Notes: a model not told the origin generated them from the letters alone. 64,000 nt of DNA from CAYQJS01 sp964417895 (GCA_964417895.1 CAYQJS010000003.1:1-64000); one strand, 5' to 3'. Positions 16,909 through 26,755 are shown, numbered from the stretch's first letter. Numbers and translations: made by a program.

Positions 16909-17817
16909 TTAGGCGGCCGAGCCAAGGGCCCGCCGGAGCGCTCGATCAAGCTCCGGCTCGCGAAAGGCGTATCCGAGCCGCTGCGCTGCCGCCGGAATCA
17001 CGCGCTGGCCCGTCAGGATCGCGGCGCCCAGCCCTCCGAGCACCACCCGAACAGGGGCGGCCGGAACGGGAAGCCACGAGGGCCGGCCCAGAGCCCGCCC
17101 GAGCGCGGCCGCCAGCTCGCGGTTGGTTACGGGCACGGGCGCCGTTGCGTTTATCGGCCCTACCACATCGGGTCGGTCAATGGCGAACCGGCATAGCCCC
17201 ACGACGTCATCGATGTGGACCCATGATACCCACTGTTTGCCGCCGCCGATAGTGCCCCCGATGAAGAGGCGAAAGGGAAGGGCGAGGGCTGGAAGCGCTC
17301 CCCCGCCGGGGCCGAGGACGATGCCCTGCCGGATCAAAACAACACGGGTCCCCAGTTCCCGGGCATCCTGGGCGGCGGCTTCCCATTCCACGACGAGCCC
17401 CGCGAGGAAATCGGTGCCCGGAGGATGGTTTTCCGCCACGGTTTCGTCCCCGGTATCCCCGTAGTAGCCAACGGCGGACGCGCTGATCAGAAGAGGGGGT
17501 CTGGGATCAGCCCGCTCGATAGCACGAACCAGCGCTGATGTTGGCTCCATCCGACTTGAGTACAGCGTACGCTTGCGCTGGGCAGTCCACAGGCGGGCGG
17601 CGATGGATGCCCCGGCGAGATTGACGACGGCGTCCGCGCCCGCGACCTCCTCTACCCAGCCGCCGAGATTCTTCCCATCCCATGGCACATGCCGGGGGTA
17701 GGCGGACGAGGGTGTCCCCCGCGAGAGGACCACGACCTCGTGTCCGTCTCGGACCAGCGAGCTGCACAGGGCGGAGCCGATAAAGCCGGTGCCGCCAGCG
17801 ACGATGATCTTCAACAA
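16909..17817 (-). CDS. TIGR01777-family NAD(P)-dependent epimerase-like protein
   Basis: About 302 residues of the SDR epimerase family (YfcH-like, TIGR01777). The nucleotide-binding motif IIVAGGTGFIGSALC is at the N-terminus. NLAGASIAARLWTAQRK, SASAVGYYG and the C-terminal DUF1731-like end LGYAFREPELDRAL are diagnostic. The most credible start is a TTG at 17817 with AGGA six bases upstream; the open frame extends far upstream but that part overlaps the divergent LCP gene and lacks similarity. The 36-base gap to the LCP gene must carry divergent promoter elements. Biochemical function of the family is uncertain. Confidence 0.85.
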   Translation of the reverse strand: MLKIIVAGGTGFIGSALCSSLVRDGHEVVVLSRGTPSSAYPRHVPWDGKNLGGWVEEVAGADAVVNLAGASIAARLWTAQRKRTLYSSRMEPTSALVRAIERADPRPPLLISASAVGYYGDTGDETVAENHPPGTDFLAGLVVEWEAAAQDARELGTRVVLIRQGIVLGPGGGALPALALPFRLFIGGTIGGGKQWVSWVHIDDVVGLCRFAIDRPDVVGPINATAPVPVTNRELAAALGRALGRPSWLPVPAAPVRVVLGGLGAAILTGQRVIPAAAQRLGYAFREPELDRALRRALGSAA

Positions 17818-17853
17818 AGCAGATCCTAACAAAACGGTGATAAAGTCGCTTTC

Positions 17854-18729
17854 ATGCGCCGGTTGCTCTTGCTGGGACTGCTGATCGTGGCCGGCGGCCT
17901 GCTGCTGCGTCCACTGAGCGGCCCAATGTCGTCCGCGCGCATCCCGGTCGGCCTCGACCGGGGGGGTGGCGCGACCGTGCTCCTCCTCGGGCTCGATCGA
18001 CGCGAGTCGGAGGTTGCGAGAACGGACACGATCGTACTCGTGCGAATTGGATCTCCAGGGCGCCCAACGAAGCTGCTCTCGATCCCGCGCGATCTGTGGG
18101 TGGGCATTCCCGGCTACGGCGAGGACCGGATCAACACAGCGTACGTCTGGGGCGAGCTGAGGCACGGTGATGGGTCGGCGCTAGCTCGCGCCACGGTGGA
18201 ACAGAGCTTTGGCGTCGGCGTTGATCGGACCGTCGTGCTGGATTTCGAGTGTTTCCAGCGGGCCATCGACGCGGTGGGAGGCATCACCCTGGACGTGCCT
18301 CGACGCATCGTCGATGCTGGCTTCCCCGCCGGAGGGGGACAAGTGGAGATCGAGTTCGAACCCGGCTTGCAGATGATGTCCGGCTCCCGGGCGCTCGAGT
18401 ATGTACGGACCCGCGCGCCGGATTCGGATTTCGGACGAATCCGGCGGCAACATGAAGTCATGACCGCCGTGGCAACCCGAATGCATGAGCCCGGCCCTGC
18501 GCTGCGCATCGGACGGGCGGTGTTCGGGTGCCCCGGTGCTCGCAGTGACGTGAGCGTGGCCGACGCCATCTGGCTGGCCACTCTGGCGAGCACTGGTGGA
18601 GAGCCGCGCTTTCACCTGCTCGACGAATCACTGGTCACGCCGAGCGTTCTCCCATCCGGGGCGGAGGTGCTCCTGCCGCGTTGGGATCGAATTCGGCCGG
18701 CCGTGGCTGAGATCTTCGCCGGCGGCTGA
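17854..18729 (+). CDS. LytR-CpsA-Psr (LCP) family cell-wall glycopolymer ligase
   Basis: A 291-residue membrane-anchored protein with one N-terminal transmembrane segment (LLLLGLLIVAGGLLL). The LCP domain follows: LLLGLDRRESEVARTDTIVL, LLSIPRDLWVGIPG, EDRINTAY and DFGRIRRQHEVM. These contain the conserved Arg and Asp residues that bind the polyprenyl-pyrophosphate and metal. LCP proteins transfer lipid-linked glycopolymers to the peptidoglycan outside the membrane. This suggests a wall polymer or capsule in this organism. It is followed by a formimidoyltransferase gene 34 bases downstream. Confidence 0.9.
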   Translation: MRRLLLLGLLIVAGGLLLRPLSGPMSSARIPVGLDRGGGATVLLLGLDRRESEVARTDTIVLVRIGSPGRPTKLLSIPRDLWVGIPGYGEDRINTAYVWGELRHGDGSALARATVEQSFGVGVDRTVVLDFECFQRAIDAVGGITLDVPRRIVDAGFPAGGGQVEIEFEPGLQMMSGSRALEYVRTRAPDSDFGRIRRQHEVMTAVATRMHEPGPALRIGRAVFGCPGARSDVSVADAIWLATLASTGGEPRFHLLDESLVTPSVLPSGAEVLLPRWDRIRPAVAEIFAGG

Positions 18730-18763
18730 GTGCCGGCTGTCGAGGGATAGGGAGTTGCAACTC

Positions 18764-19714
18764 GTGGGCGGCCTCCCCGACCAGGCCGTGGAGTGCGTTC
18801 CGAATGTGAGCGAGGGCCGCCGAGCCGATGTTATCCAGCAGCTATGCGCCGCAGCGGCGGGGGTGGCCGGGGCGTATCTCCTCGACGTGCATTCTGACCC
18901 CGATCATCACCGCTCAGTGTTCACTATCGTCGGGTCTCCCGCGGCGGTGGCCGAGGCGGTGTTCCGCCTCGCCGAGCTGGCGGTCCTGAGTATCGATATG
19001 CGCGAGCATCGCGGGGTCCACCCACGCATCGGAGCGCTCGACGTGGCGCCCTTCGTCCCCCTGGGGCAGACATCGATGAATCTGTGCGTCAGGCTCGCTC
19101 ACGCGCTCGGCCGGCGCATCGCGACGGAGCTGGGGACACCCGTCTACTTTTACGGGGAGGCGGCGCTGCGGCCTGAACGCAAGTCGCTGGCCGACGTTCG
19201 CCGCGGGGAGTATGAAGGCCTGCTCGGCACGATCGGGACCGACCCGTTGCGCGCCCCCGACCTCGGGCCAGCGAGTCTCGGGCCCGCCGGCGCGACGGCG
19301 GTAGGGGCGCGCCCACCGCTCGTCGCCTTCAATATGCACTTGCGATCCTCCGACGTGAACGCTGCCAGGGAGATCGCACGGGCTGTGCGTGCATCCAGCG
19401 GTGGTCTCCCTGGCGTTCAGGCGTTGGGGCTCCCCACCTCTCGACCGGGACTGGTGCAGGTATCCATAAATGTAACTGACCTCGCCGAAACGCCCTTGCA
19501 TATCGTGGCGGCCAGGGTGCAGGCGGAGGCGCAACGGCTGGGGGTTGAGCTGGCCGAAAGCGAGCTGGTGGGGCTCATGCCGGCGCAATCGTCGCTGGCG
19601 GCCGCCGCAGCGCCCCTCGCGCTGCCAGGCCTCGCGCGTACCCAGATCATCGAGTCGGCCTACGAAGACGCGGCCCGTCGGGCCGCTAGGCAGGACGAGG
19701 CGCCGCGGCCCTAG
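18764..19714 (+). CDS. Glutamate formimidoyltransferase
   Basis: About 316 residues matching the N-terminal formiminotransferase part of FTCD. Motifs: VECVPNVSEGRR at the N-terminus, HSDPDHHRSVFT, EHRGVHPRIGALDVAPFVPL, and PVYFYGEAA. The enzyme moves the formimino group from N-formiminoglutamate to tetrahydrofolate, the last step of a histidine-degradation route. The GTG at 18764 follows a GGGAG ribosome-binding site and begins directly before the conserved VECVPNVSEG. The cyclodeaminase half is missing, as in many stand-alone bacterial enzymes. No hut genes are nearby, and in some lineages the enzyme serves folate metabolism more widely. Confidence 0.92.
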   Translation: MGGLPDQAVECVPNVSEGRRADVIQQLCAAAAGVAGAYLLDVHSDPDHHRSVFTIVGSPAAVAEAVFRLAELAVLSIDMREHRGVHPRIGALDVAPFVPLGQTSMNLCVRLAHALGRRIATELGTPVYFYGEAALRPERKSLADVRRGEYEGLLGTIGTDPLRAPDLGPASLGPAGATAVGARPPLVAFNMHLRSSDVNAAREIARAVRASSGGLPGVQALGLPTSRPGLVQVSINVTDLAETPLHIVAARVQAEAQRLGVELAESELVGLMPAQSSLAAAAAPLALPGLARTQIIESAYEDAARRAARQDEAPRP

Positions 19715-19797
19715 GATAGCGGGGCCCTCCACGTGCGCCTCGTACGACGGTATTATCCTTTCGGCAACCAGCAACTTGATAGAGGAAACTCCCATCC

Positions 19798-20001
19798 GTG
19801 CTTGAGCTGCATGCGCCAGATATCGAATGCGATCACTGCGCGGCTGCCATCGAGTTGGCCCTCAGCACGGTGCCTGGCGTCGGCGATGTGTCGGTTGACA
19901 TCCCCACCCGCGCGGTCCGGCTCAGCTACGACGACGCTCAGGTGATTGAGCAGCAGATTCGGCAGACCCTCGCAGAGGCTGGCTATCCAGCCTCGCCATA
20001 G
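19798..20001 (+). CDS. Heavy-metal-associated (HMA) domain protein, copper-chaperone-like
   Basis: A 67-residue single HMA domain. The metal-binding motif is ECDHCAAAIE, with the two cysteines spaced CxxC near residue 12-15, followed by VPGVGDVSVDIPTRAV, typical of the ferredoxin-like fold. The start is GTG with AGAGGAAA upstream. Such proteins bind Cu(I) or a similar ion in the cytoplasm. No P-type ATPase or metal regulator is adjacent, so its partner is not in the window. Confidence 0.85.
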   Translation: MLELHAPDIECDHCAAAIELALSTVPGVGDVSVDIPTRAVRLSYDDAQVIEQQIRQTLAEAGYPASP

Positions 20002-20068
20002 GCGGCCAGGGTTGACGGGCATTCCCGTAGGGGTCGGGCACGCGCGACCCGCGTTAGCCCTGACTGCG

Positions 20069-20086
20069 GGCGGGGCGTGCCCCGCC
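20069..20086. repeat. REP-like palindrome GGCGGGGC-GT-GCCCCGCC
   Basis: A perfect 8-bp inverted repeat with a two-base centre in the gap before the ychF gene. The same build, a GGC..GGC palindrome around a two-base centre, occurs twice at 59629-59669. The rest of the 189-base gap shows nothing else recognisable. Confidence 0.6.
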
Positions 20087-20190
20087 ACTACCGGTGGCCA
20101 GGGCTGACGGACCGGCCGGTAGCGACCGTCAGCAACCCACTCGCAAAATGAACAGACTACGCCAAGTGCCTGGGTGGTGGTGACGAGCGC

Positions 20191-21273
20191 ATGGAAATCG
20201 GGATCGCCGGGCTGCCCGGCGCTGGAAAGACCACCGTGTTCAATGCCCTCGTCGGAGCTCACGTGCAAGTGGGGACGTTCAGCAGCGCGGTTAGTGAGCC
20301 CCACCGAGCGGTCGTCAAGGTCCCGGATACGCGCGTCGATGTGCTGGTGGAGCTGTTCCACCCGAGGAGCATCAAGCCTGCCGAGGTCCAGTTCGTGGAT
20401 GTGGCGGGCCTCGCTCGCAGAGCGGGACTGGAGAGCGACGCTGCGCTTCTCGGGCATCTCCGAGCGGTCGATGCCCTTCTGCTCGTCATCGCGGCCCATG
20501 GCGATGCCGCCACGGCGGAATCCGTTCTCTCAGACCTGGAATCGCTGGAGTCTGAGTTTATCCTTGCCGACCTCGACGTCACCAGCCGGCGCCTGGAGCG
20601 TCTCGATCGTGAGATCCGTATGTCGCGCGGGGGCGACGCCGAGCGGCAGGCCAAGACGCGCGAGCTGGAGCTCCTTGCTCGCCTCAAGGAAGCACTGGAT
20701 GGGGAGATTCCCATCCGAACGCTGAGGCTGACGCCCGAAGAGGAGAAACTGCTGCGGAGCTACGCTCTGCTCAGCGCCAAGCCAGCCCTGGCTGTACTGA
20801 ACACCGGGGACGATCCCGAAGTTGGGCGCCATCTCGCAGAGGCCATCGCGGCTCGGAGGAGCGCGGGCTCAACAGAGTGGCTGGCTATCGCCGGTCGGCT
20901 CGAAATGGAGCTGGCCGAGCTGGAGCCAGCTGAGGCCGGGGAGTTCATGGAGGCCATGGGCATCCACGAGCTCGCGGCGACCCGCGTGATTCAAGCCTCT
21001 TACCGTTTGCTCGACTTGGTCTCGTTCTTTACGGTCGGGCCGGACGAGGTACGAGCATGGACCCTCCGCCGCGGCGCCGCGGCGGTTGAGGCCGCCGCCG
21101 TGATCCACTCAGACCTGGCGCGAGGGTTCATCCGGGCTGAGGTCGTCACCTACGACGATCTGGTCCAGGCGCAGACGTTGGCCGAAGCACGCAAGAGGGG
21201 CCGCCTTCGCTCGGAAGGTAAGACGTACGTCGTTCAGGATGGGGACATAGTCCACATCCTGTTCAACGTCTAA
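20191..21273 (+). CDS. ychF: YchF/OLA1-type P-loop ATPase
   Basis: A 360-residue member of the Obg-related YchF family. The G1 loop GIAGLPGAGKTTVFNAL starts at residue 4, the G3 region is FVDVAGLAR, and the C-terminus has the TGS domain (SFFTVGPDEVRAWTLRRG ... TYDDL ... GKTYVVQDGDIVHILFNV). YchF prefers ATP to GTP and binds ribosomes and catalase-like partners in other bacteria. The gene stands alone. A CT/GA-rich palindrome follows it in the convergent intergenic gap. Confidence 0.93.
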   Translation: MEIGIAGLPGAGKTTVFNALVGAHVQVGTFSSAVSEPHRAVVKVPDTRVDVLVELFHPRSIKPAEVQFVDVAGLARRAGLESDAALLGHLRAVDALLLVIAAHGDAATAESVLSDLESLESEFILADLDVTSRRLERLDREIRMSRGGDAERQAKTRELELLARLKEALDGEIPIRTLRLTPEEEKLLRSYALLSAKPALAVLNTGDDPEVGRHLAEAIAARRSAGSTEWLAIAGRLEMELAELEPAEAGEFMEAMGIHELAATRVIQASYRLLDLVSFFTVGPDEVRAWTLRRGAAAVEAAAVIHSDLARGFIRAEVVTYDDLVQAQTLAEARKRGRLRSEGKTYVVQDGDIVHILFNV

Positions 21274-21411
21274 CTTCCCCCTCCCCCCGGCCCCCTCCGC
21301 TGCGAGAGGGGGGAGATTAGTTAGATGAGATTGGGGGGGACACCCCGCACTCCCCCCAGCAGAGGGGCGCTGCCCCTCTGGACTCCCCGGATACGAGGCA
21401 ACCCGCGACGA

Positions 21412-21843
21412 TTACTCGTCGGATGAGCGGACCCTCACGGCGCGCCAGCGCCGAAACAGCGCGATGCCCACTGCTGCGCCGATGGCGTCGACGGCGAGAT
21501 CGGCGGCTGAGGGGTTTCTGCCGGGAACGAACGCCTGGTGGATCTCATCGCTGAGTGCGTACAGGAGCGCGAATGCCGCAGCTCCCGCCGAGGCTCGGGC
21601 GAACGGTACGCCGATCGGAGCCATCGCCCGACAGATCAGCAGGGCAAGAATCAGGTATTCGCCGAAGTGGGCGAGCTTCTTGGCGACGATGTCGAGCATG
21701 TCGTCAGGCGCGCGGGGCAGGGAGGGCTGGGCGGAGAGCAGAAAGATGAGCGCCATCCAGATTGCGGCCGGCGCCCATCGGAGCAGGGTTGCCAGCACCC
21801 GGCCGTCGCGCGGCTGGGTTTCAGACCGACGTGGCGGCAGCAT
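21412..21843 (-). CDS. VanZ family membrane protein
   Basis: A 143-residue membrane protein with about four transmembrane segments. Family motifs are KLAHFGEYLILALL and ALSDEIHQAFVPGRNPSAADLAVDAIGA, matching the VanZ domain. The ATG overlaps the last 23 bases of the upstream gene, so translation is coupled. VanZ-like proteins are linked to envelope and teicoplanin phenotypes but lack a defined activity. Confidence 0.88.
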   Translation of the reverse strand: MLPPRRSETQPRDGRVLATLLRWAPAAIWMALIFLLSAQPSLPRAPDDMLDIVAKKLAHFGEYLILALLICRAMAPIGVPFARASAGAAAFALLYALSDEIHQAFVPGRNPSAADLAVDAIGAAVGIALFRRWRAVRVRSSDE

Positions 21844-22816
21844 CGCCAGCCGGGACGTGGGCTATATCGCGAATGCTGAGTCGTTCCAACCAGAGCGCCA
21901 GGATGCCCGCCACGGTGATCGGCACGTACTGCGTGACGTGGTAGACGAGGGCGAAAGCAAATGCCCGGCTATCGTCGATGCCAAAGAGGACGAGGCCCTC
22001 CGTGAGCGCGAGCTCCATCGTCCCAACGAAGCCCGGGGTGGATGGCAGCGTGAGCGCGATAGTGAGGATCAGGAGGACGACGAACGACTGAAACAGCGAG
22101 AGGTGAATGTCGAACGCCAGAGCCATAACGTAGACGGAAAGCGCGTACCCGAACCAGATCAGGGCAGAGATCGCAGTCGCGGCCAGCAGCAGGCGTGCAC
22201 TCCTCAGCGCGCTCAGGCCGCCCACGAACGTCTGTGCCAGGCGCATCACCAGGGAGCGGACCCGTAAAGGAAATGGGCCCAGAACGGTGTCTATAAAGCG
22301 GAGGGTGCGGGTTTGCTGAATGATGAGGGCCACAAGGCCCCCAAGTGCCGCAACGTAGATGGCGGCCGCCGCGTATCCTGCCCCTTTGATCTGATCCGGG
22401 AGGGGCTGGACGACGACGGCGATAACGAAGATGGCCGACACCGTGAGGCCGTCCAGCACGCGGTCGATGAATACCGTGGCGAAGCAGGCGCTGATAGGGA
22501 TCCGTTCCATGCGCGCGCCGACGTACGCGCGGACGAACTCGCCGGCGCGCGCCGGCAAGACGTTGTTGGCCATGAGTCCAATGAGCGTCGCGGAACTCAG
22601 CCTGCGAAACGAGGCGCGCTTGATCGGGGCCAGGAGGACCAACCACTTCCACGCGCGGACGAGAACTTCGGCGACGACGAGCGCCGTGTAGGGGAGCAGG
22701 TACAGTGCGTTGATTCCCTGGGCGTACGCCCACGCCTTTAACGGGTCGACGTTCCGCGCTGCGATCCAGAGGAAGGCGACGCTGACGCCGAGGCCGAGCA
22801 GTAGTTTGAGATTCAC
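21821..22816 (-). CDS. Lysylphosphatidylglycerol synthase-type transmembrane protein (UPF0104)
   Basis: A 331-residue polytopic protein of the LPG_synthase_TM/UPF0104 family with six to eight hydrophobic segments. Diagnostic stretches are LPARAGEFVRAY, CFATVFIDRVLDGL and LTLPSTPGFVGTMELAL. Only the membrane (flippase-like) half is present; there is no cytoplasmic aminoacyl transferase domain. The start is GTG with GGAG upstream. It is cotranscribed with the overlapping VanZ gene and is divergent from the c-di-AMP riboswitch locus. The predicted role is in lipid or polyprenyl-linked substrate handling at the membrane; this is inferred from the family. Confidence 0.85.
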   Translation of the reverse strand: MNLKLLLGLGVSVAFLWIAARNVDPLKAWAYAQGINALYLLPYTALVVAEVLVRAWKWLVLLAPIKRASFRRLSSATLIGLMANNVLPARAGEFVRAYVGARMERIPISACFATVFIDRVLDGLTVSAIFVIAVVVQPLPDQIKGAGYAAAAIYVAALGGLVALIIQQTRTLRFIDTVLGPFPLRVRSLVMRLAQTFVGGLSALRSARLLLAATAISALIWFGYALSVYVMALAFDIHLSLFQSFVVLLILTIALTLPSTPGFVGTMELALTEGLVLFGIDDSRAFAFALVYHVTQYVPITVAGILALWLERLSIRDIAHVPAGDAAATSV

Positions 22817-23021
22817 TCGTCGGAGCTCCTCGAAACATCATGGAGGGCAGAGCGGGCGGGCTCACGCCATCTCGGGGAGGGGTCAAGCGTCTAGTATGCC
22901 CTTCAGTCACAATCGCGCACAAACCGCGCCGGGGCCTTGACGAGAGCACCATGGCCCCGCTAGACTCGCCGTCTGTACGTAGCTTGACCCAATTTATCGA
23001 GATGGAGCTGACACAACTCCA

Positions 23022-23178
23022 AAAAGGCGCCGAGATCTCCGCGGTGGAGGCGGAGAGCGGGGGAACCAGTTTCGTTGGGGTGAACGGTCCGCAAAGTCGC
23101 GGGCCCAGGGTTCTCAGGCCCGAACCCTTCAGCTAACCTCGCAGGCATTCCTGAGGGTTTGCATCCGCTCGTTTTTTC
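23022..23178 (+). promoter_or_regulatory. Cyclic-di-AMP riboswitch (ydaO/yuaA class)
   Basis: The leader of the 3D-domain gene carries the invariant blocks of the ydaO class in order. GAGCGGGGGAACCA is at about 23055-23068, TTGGGGTGAAC at 23075-23085, CCCGAACCCTTCAGCTAACC at 23119-23138, and CTCGCAGGC next to it. These match the Bacillus ydaO leader blocks (GAGCGGGGGACCCA, TTGGGGTGAATCC, CCGTCAGCTAACCTCG) from memory. The riboswitch senses c-di-AMP and is normally an off switch. A terminator directly overlaps its 3' end. A TTGACC -35-like hexamer lies near 22984. About 170 further leader bases separate it from the start codon. The aptamer class is confident; exact boundaries are approximate. 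Confidence 0.9.
23153..23178 (+). terminator. Intrinsic terminator of the c-di-AMP riboswitch
   Basis: GAGGG at 23153-23157 can pair with CCGCTC at 23165-23170 (one bulged G) around a seven-base loop, and TTTTTT follows at 23172-23177. It overlaps the 3' strand of the riboswitch, so ligand-dependent attenuation of the 3D-domain gene is the likely mechanism. A second hairpin without a T-run lies at 23181-23200 (GCCGGAGG-CTTT-CCTTCGGC). Confidence 0.65.
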
Positions 23179-23349
23179 GTGCCGGAGGCTTTCCTTCGGC
23201 ATTTCTTATCCGGCCGTTCCTCGCGCGGTCGGAGGTCGCCCGCTCGGGTGATGAACTGCTCCTCCTGATTTCCTCCACTGGCGGAATAAGGGCCCGCGCC
23301 TATGCGCGGTCCGCCTGGCTGCTCCCCCTTGGTGCCAAAGGAAAGGTGA

Positions 23350-24051
23350 TTGGACACAATCAATATGCGCCTGCGCTGCGCCATCGCCGCCGGCGTGCTC
23401 TTGCCGGTGGCTCTGATGGCGGATGCGTTCCTGGCGGCAACAAGCGCGCAGGCGCGAAACGGCCCTGAGCGGCAGGAATCCGATACGCCCGGGTCCCGGT
23501 ACGCCCGAGTCGCGGGCACCGGCAGTGAGGGGCTGCACGTGCGGCAGGGGCCGGGTTTGTCCTATCCGGTTGCCTGGACCTTAGCGGAGGGCACCCGGGT
23601 ACGGGTGATGGACGGTCCCGTTCCGGACGCCCAGAGCTATCGTTGGTATCGCGTCACCGGTTACGACCCCACTGGTGGGTCCGGCTGGAGTGCCGCGGAG
23701 TTTCTCGTGCAGATCGACGCAACGGAGCCCGATGCGCTGCCCACTGCCCGCGTTAGCGCCGCATCAGTGCCTTCGTCATCCGGCCGCTCGTTTGTGGCGC
23801 AGCTTACGGCCTACGCCCACGGCTCCCGCACGGCGAGTGGCACCCCTGTGCGCTGGGGGGTCGTAGCCGTCGACCCTCGCGTCATCCCTCTGGGGTCTCG
23901 CCTGAGGATCGAAGGGTTCACGGACATCTTTGTCGCGGAAGACACCGGGGCCGGGGTTTCAGGGAACCACGTTGATATCTACTTCCCAGACCCGGCTTCA
24001 GCGCTCCGCTTCGGCGTCCAGCAACGAACAGTCACCGTGCTCGACCCCTAG
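23350..24051 (+). CDS. Secreted SH3b/3D-domain cell-wall protein
   Basis: A 233-residue exported protein. An N-terminal signal peptide (AIAAGVLLPVALMADAFLAATSAQA) is followed by a bacterial SH3-like domain (about 50-110, GLHVRQGPGLSYPVAWTL ... WSAAEFL) and a C-terminal 3D domain (about 145-233). In the 3D domain the conserved aspartates are seen in VAVDPRVIPLGSRL, AEDTGAG and NHVDIYF. 3D domains occur in resuscitation-promoting and MltA-like wall-lytic enzymes. The start could be TTG at 23350 or ATG at 23365. Control by the upstream c-di-AMP riboswitch fits the known link between c-di-AMP and wall homeostasis. Confidence 0.88.
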   Translation: MDTINMRLRCAIAAGVLLPVALMADAFLAATSAQARNGPERQESDTPGSRYARVAGTGSEGLHVRQGPGLSYPVAWTLAEGTRVRVMDGPVPDAQSYRWYRVTGYDPTGGSGWSAAEFLVQIDATEPDALPTARVSAASVPSSSGRSFVAQLTAYAHGSRTASGTPVRWGVVAVDPRVIPLGSRLRIEGFTDIFVAEDTGAGVSGNHVDIYFPDPASALRFGVQQRTVTVLDP

Positions 24052-24056
24052 CCGGG

Positions 24057-25307
<1,251 letters not shown>

Positions 25308-25523
25308 CAGTCCTACTCCAGAGGTTCAGAGTACACATCCTCCCGGCGGCATCGAGGGGGGATGGCCGGAGGTGCGTCGAATTGAGGGGGGAAGCATGGG
25401 CTATGCGTCGGCGGTTCCTGTGGCTTCGGCCGGCGACCGAAGGCGGCGAACTAGTCGGGAGGGCACACGAGGCGAGAGCGTGGACGATGGATTGGGGGTA
25501 CTCGTGCGCAAGAGGTCATGTGC

Positions 25524-25552
25524 ATTATACGCGTATGTCAAGGGGGTGGCAA
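25524..25552 (-). promoter_or_regulatory. Likely rho promoter
   Basis: On the minus strand TTGCCA (25547-25552) and TATAAT (25524-25529) are separated by exactly 17 bases, a near-consensus sigma-70 promoter pointing at rho. The predicted transcript start near 25517 leaves a leader of about 210 bases. The surrounding 25308-25686 gap holds no convincing gene. Long leaders before rho are used for autoregulation in other bacteria, which is possible here but not shown. Confidence 0.6.
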
Positions 25553-25686
25553 GACCTGCTCCCCAAGCTACCGCTCTGTGGTAATGAAGTCATTCCCCTT
25601 GAGCTGGCGGAGCTCGCGTGAGAATGCCGGTCGCATTGCAGACCCAGGTAGATCGAACTACGGACACAAGTGGCTGTAGGTTCATG

Positions 25687-26379
25687 CTAGCGCGGCGTGG
25701 CTGCCAGAGGGGTCAGGACCGCCTGGTCTCCCATTGCCCTCCGCCAGTCTGCGAGGAAACGCTCCAATCCGATGTCTGTTAGCGGGTGCTTCACCATCTG
25801 CATGAGCACCTTGAAGGGCATCGTGGCAATGTCGGCCCCGGCCTTTGCCGCTTCGATGCAGTGCAGCGGATGGCGGATGCTCGCCGCGAGAACCTGTGTC
25901 GCGATACCGTAGCGGCGAAAGATCTCGACCGTGTCACGGACGACGGCCATACCGTCGTGGCTGATGTCGTCGAGCCGCCCAACGAATGGGCTGACGTAGG
26001 TGGCGCCTGCGTGGGCCGCCATCAGCGCCTGGTTTGGCGAGAAGACCAGAGTTACGTTAGTGGCGATGAAGTCGCCATCGCACCGCAGGGTATGCAGCGT
26101 CTTCAGTCCCTCTACGGTCATGGGGATCTTCACGACGACGTTAGGCGCCCACGTCGCAATCTCGCGCGCTTCGGCCAGCATGGCTTTGTGGTTCGTCGCG
26201 AGCACTTCCGCGCTCACCGGTCCGGGGATGAGTGAGCAGAAGTGCTGGATCGCCGTACGGAAGTCCACGGCACCGGACGCAGTGAGCAAAGTGGGGTTGG
26301 TGGTCACGCCGGCCAGGACACCCATGGCCGCTGCCTCTTCGACTTCGCGCGGGTCGCCAGTGTCCACGTAAAGTTTCAC
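25687..26379 (-). CDS. Transaldolase/fructose-6-phosphate aldolase-like protein
   Basis: A 230-residue enzyme of the small transaldolase (TalC/FSA) subfamily. Motifs: MKLYVDTGDPREVEEA, GVTTNPTLL, NVVVKIPMTVEGL with the Schiff-base Lys, and ATNVTLVFSPNQALMAAHAGA. The length is typical of the FSA/TalC group. It catalyses either transaldol transfer in the pentose phosphate pathway or aldol cleavage of fructose 6-phosphate; sequence alone does not separate the two. The gene is followed on the same strand, upstream, by the rhodanese gene 34 bases away. Confidence 0.9.
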   Translation of the reverse strand: MKLYVDTGDPREVEEAAAMGVLAGVTTNPTLLTASGAVDFRTAIQHFCSLIPGPVSAEVLATNHKAMLAEAREIATWAPNVVVKIPMTVEGLKTLHTLRCDGDFIATNVTLVFSPNQALMAAHAGATYVSPFVGRLDDISHDGMAVVRDTVEIFRRYGIATQVLAASIRHPLHCIEAAKAGADIATMPFKVLMQMVKHPLTDIGLERFLADWRRAMGDQAVLTPLAATPR

Positions 26380-26413
26380 GCAGGCCTCCCCGCCGGGCCG
26401 TCGTCAGCGGTCG

Positions 26414-26755
26414 CTACGCGACCGGATTGCCACTCTTGATCCAGGCAGTGGTTCCGCCGCTGAGGTTGTAAAGCTCCTTGTAGCCAAGCATGGCCGCCAC
26501 TTCACAAGCCACTGCGCTCCGTTCACCGACAGCGCATACGAACAGCTGCGGCTGGTCACGGTCACCCTGGAGGCTCACCTCCGGATTGTTCACAAGCTGG
26601 GGCAGTGGGACATGGACGGCCTCGGGGATGTGGCCCGCCGCCCATTCGTCCGGGTTGCGCACATCCACCACACGTACTTTGCCTTCGGCGATGAGCTGTT
26701 TGGCCTCATCGACACCGATGCGCTTGTAGGGCTCCTGCGGCTGCTGCACGCTCAT
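26414..26755 (-). CDS. Rhodanese-like domain protein
   Basis: A 113-residue single rhodanese domain. RVVDVRNPDEWAAGHIPEAVHVPL is the CH2A-like segment and LFVCAVGERSAVA holds the active-site Cys in a six-residue loop, followed by MLGYKELYNLSGGTTAW. An intact Cys implies sulfurtransferase or persulfide activity in the cytoplasm. It is probably cotranscribed with the transaldolase-like gene. Confidence 0.9.
   Translation of the reverse strand: MSVQQPQEPYKRIGVDEAKQLIAEGKVRVVDVRNPDEWAAGHIPEAVHVPLPQLVNNPEVSLQGDRDQPQLFVCAVGERSAVACEVAAMLGYKELYNLSGGTTAWIKSGNPVA

Noticed and set aside
22951..23136. Small open frame MAPLDSPSVRSL... in front of the 3D-domain gene
   Set aside because: It runs through the conserved blocks of the c-di-AMP riboswitch, whose sequence conservation explains this region better.
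23181..23200. Second terminator after the riboswitch
   Set aside because: A good hairpin, but no T-run follows it on the plus strand.
25382..25621. Possible small plus-strand gene upstream of rho
   Set aside because: No ribosome-binding site or conserved pattern, and the rho promoter lies within it.
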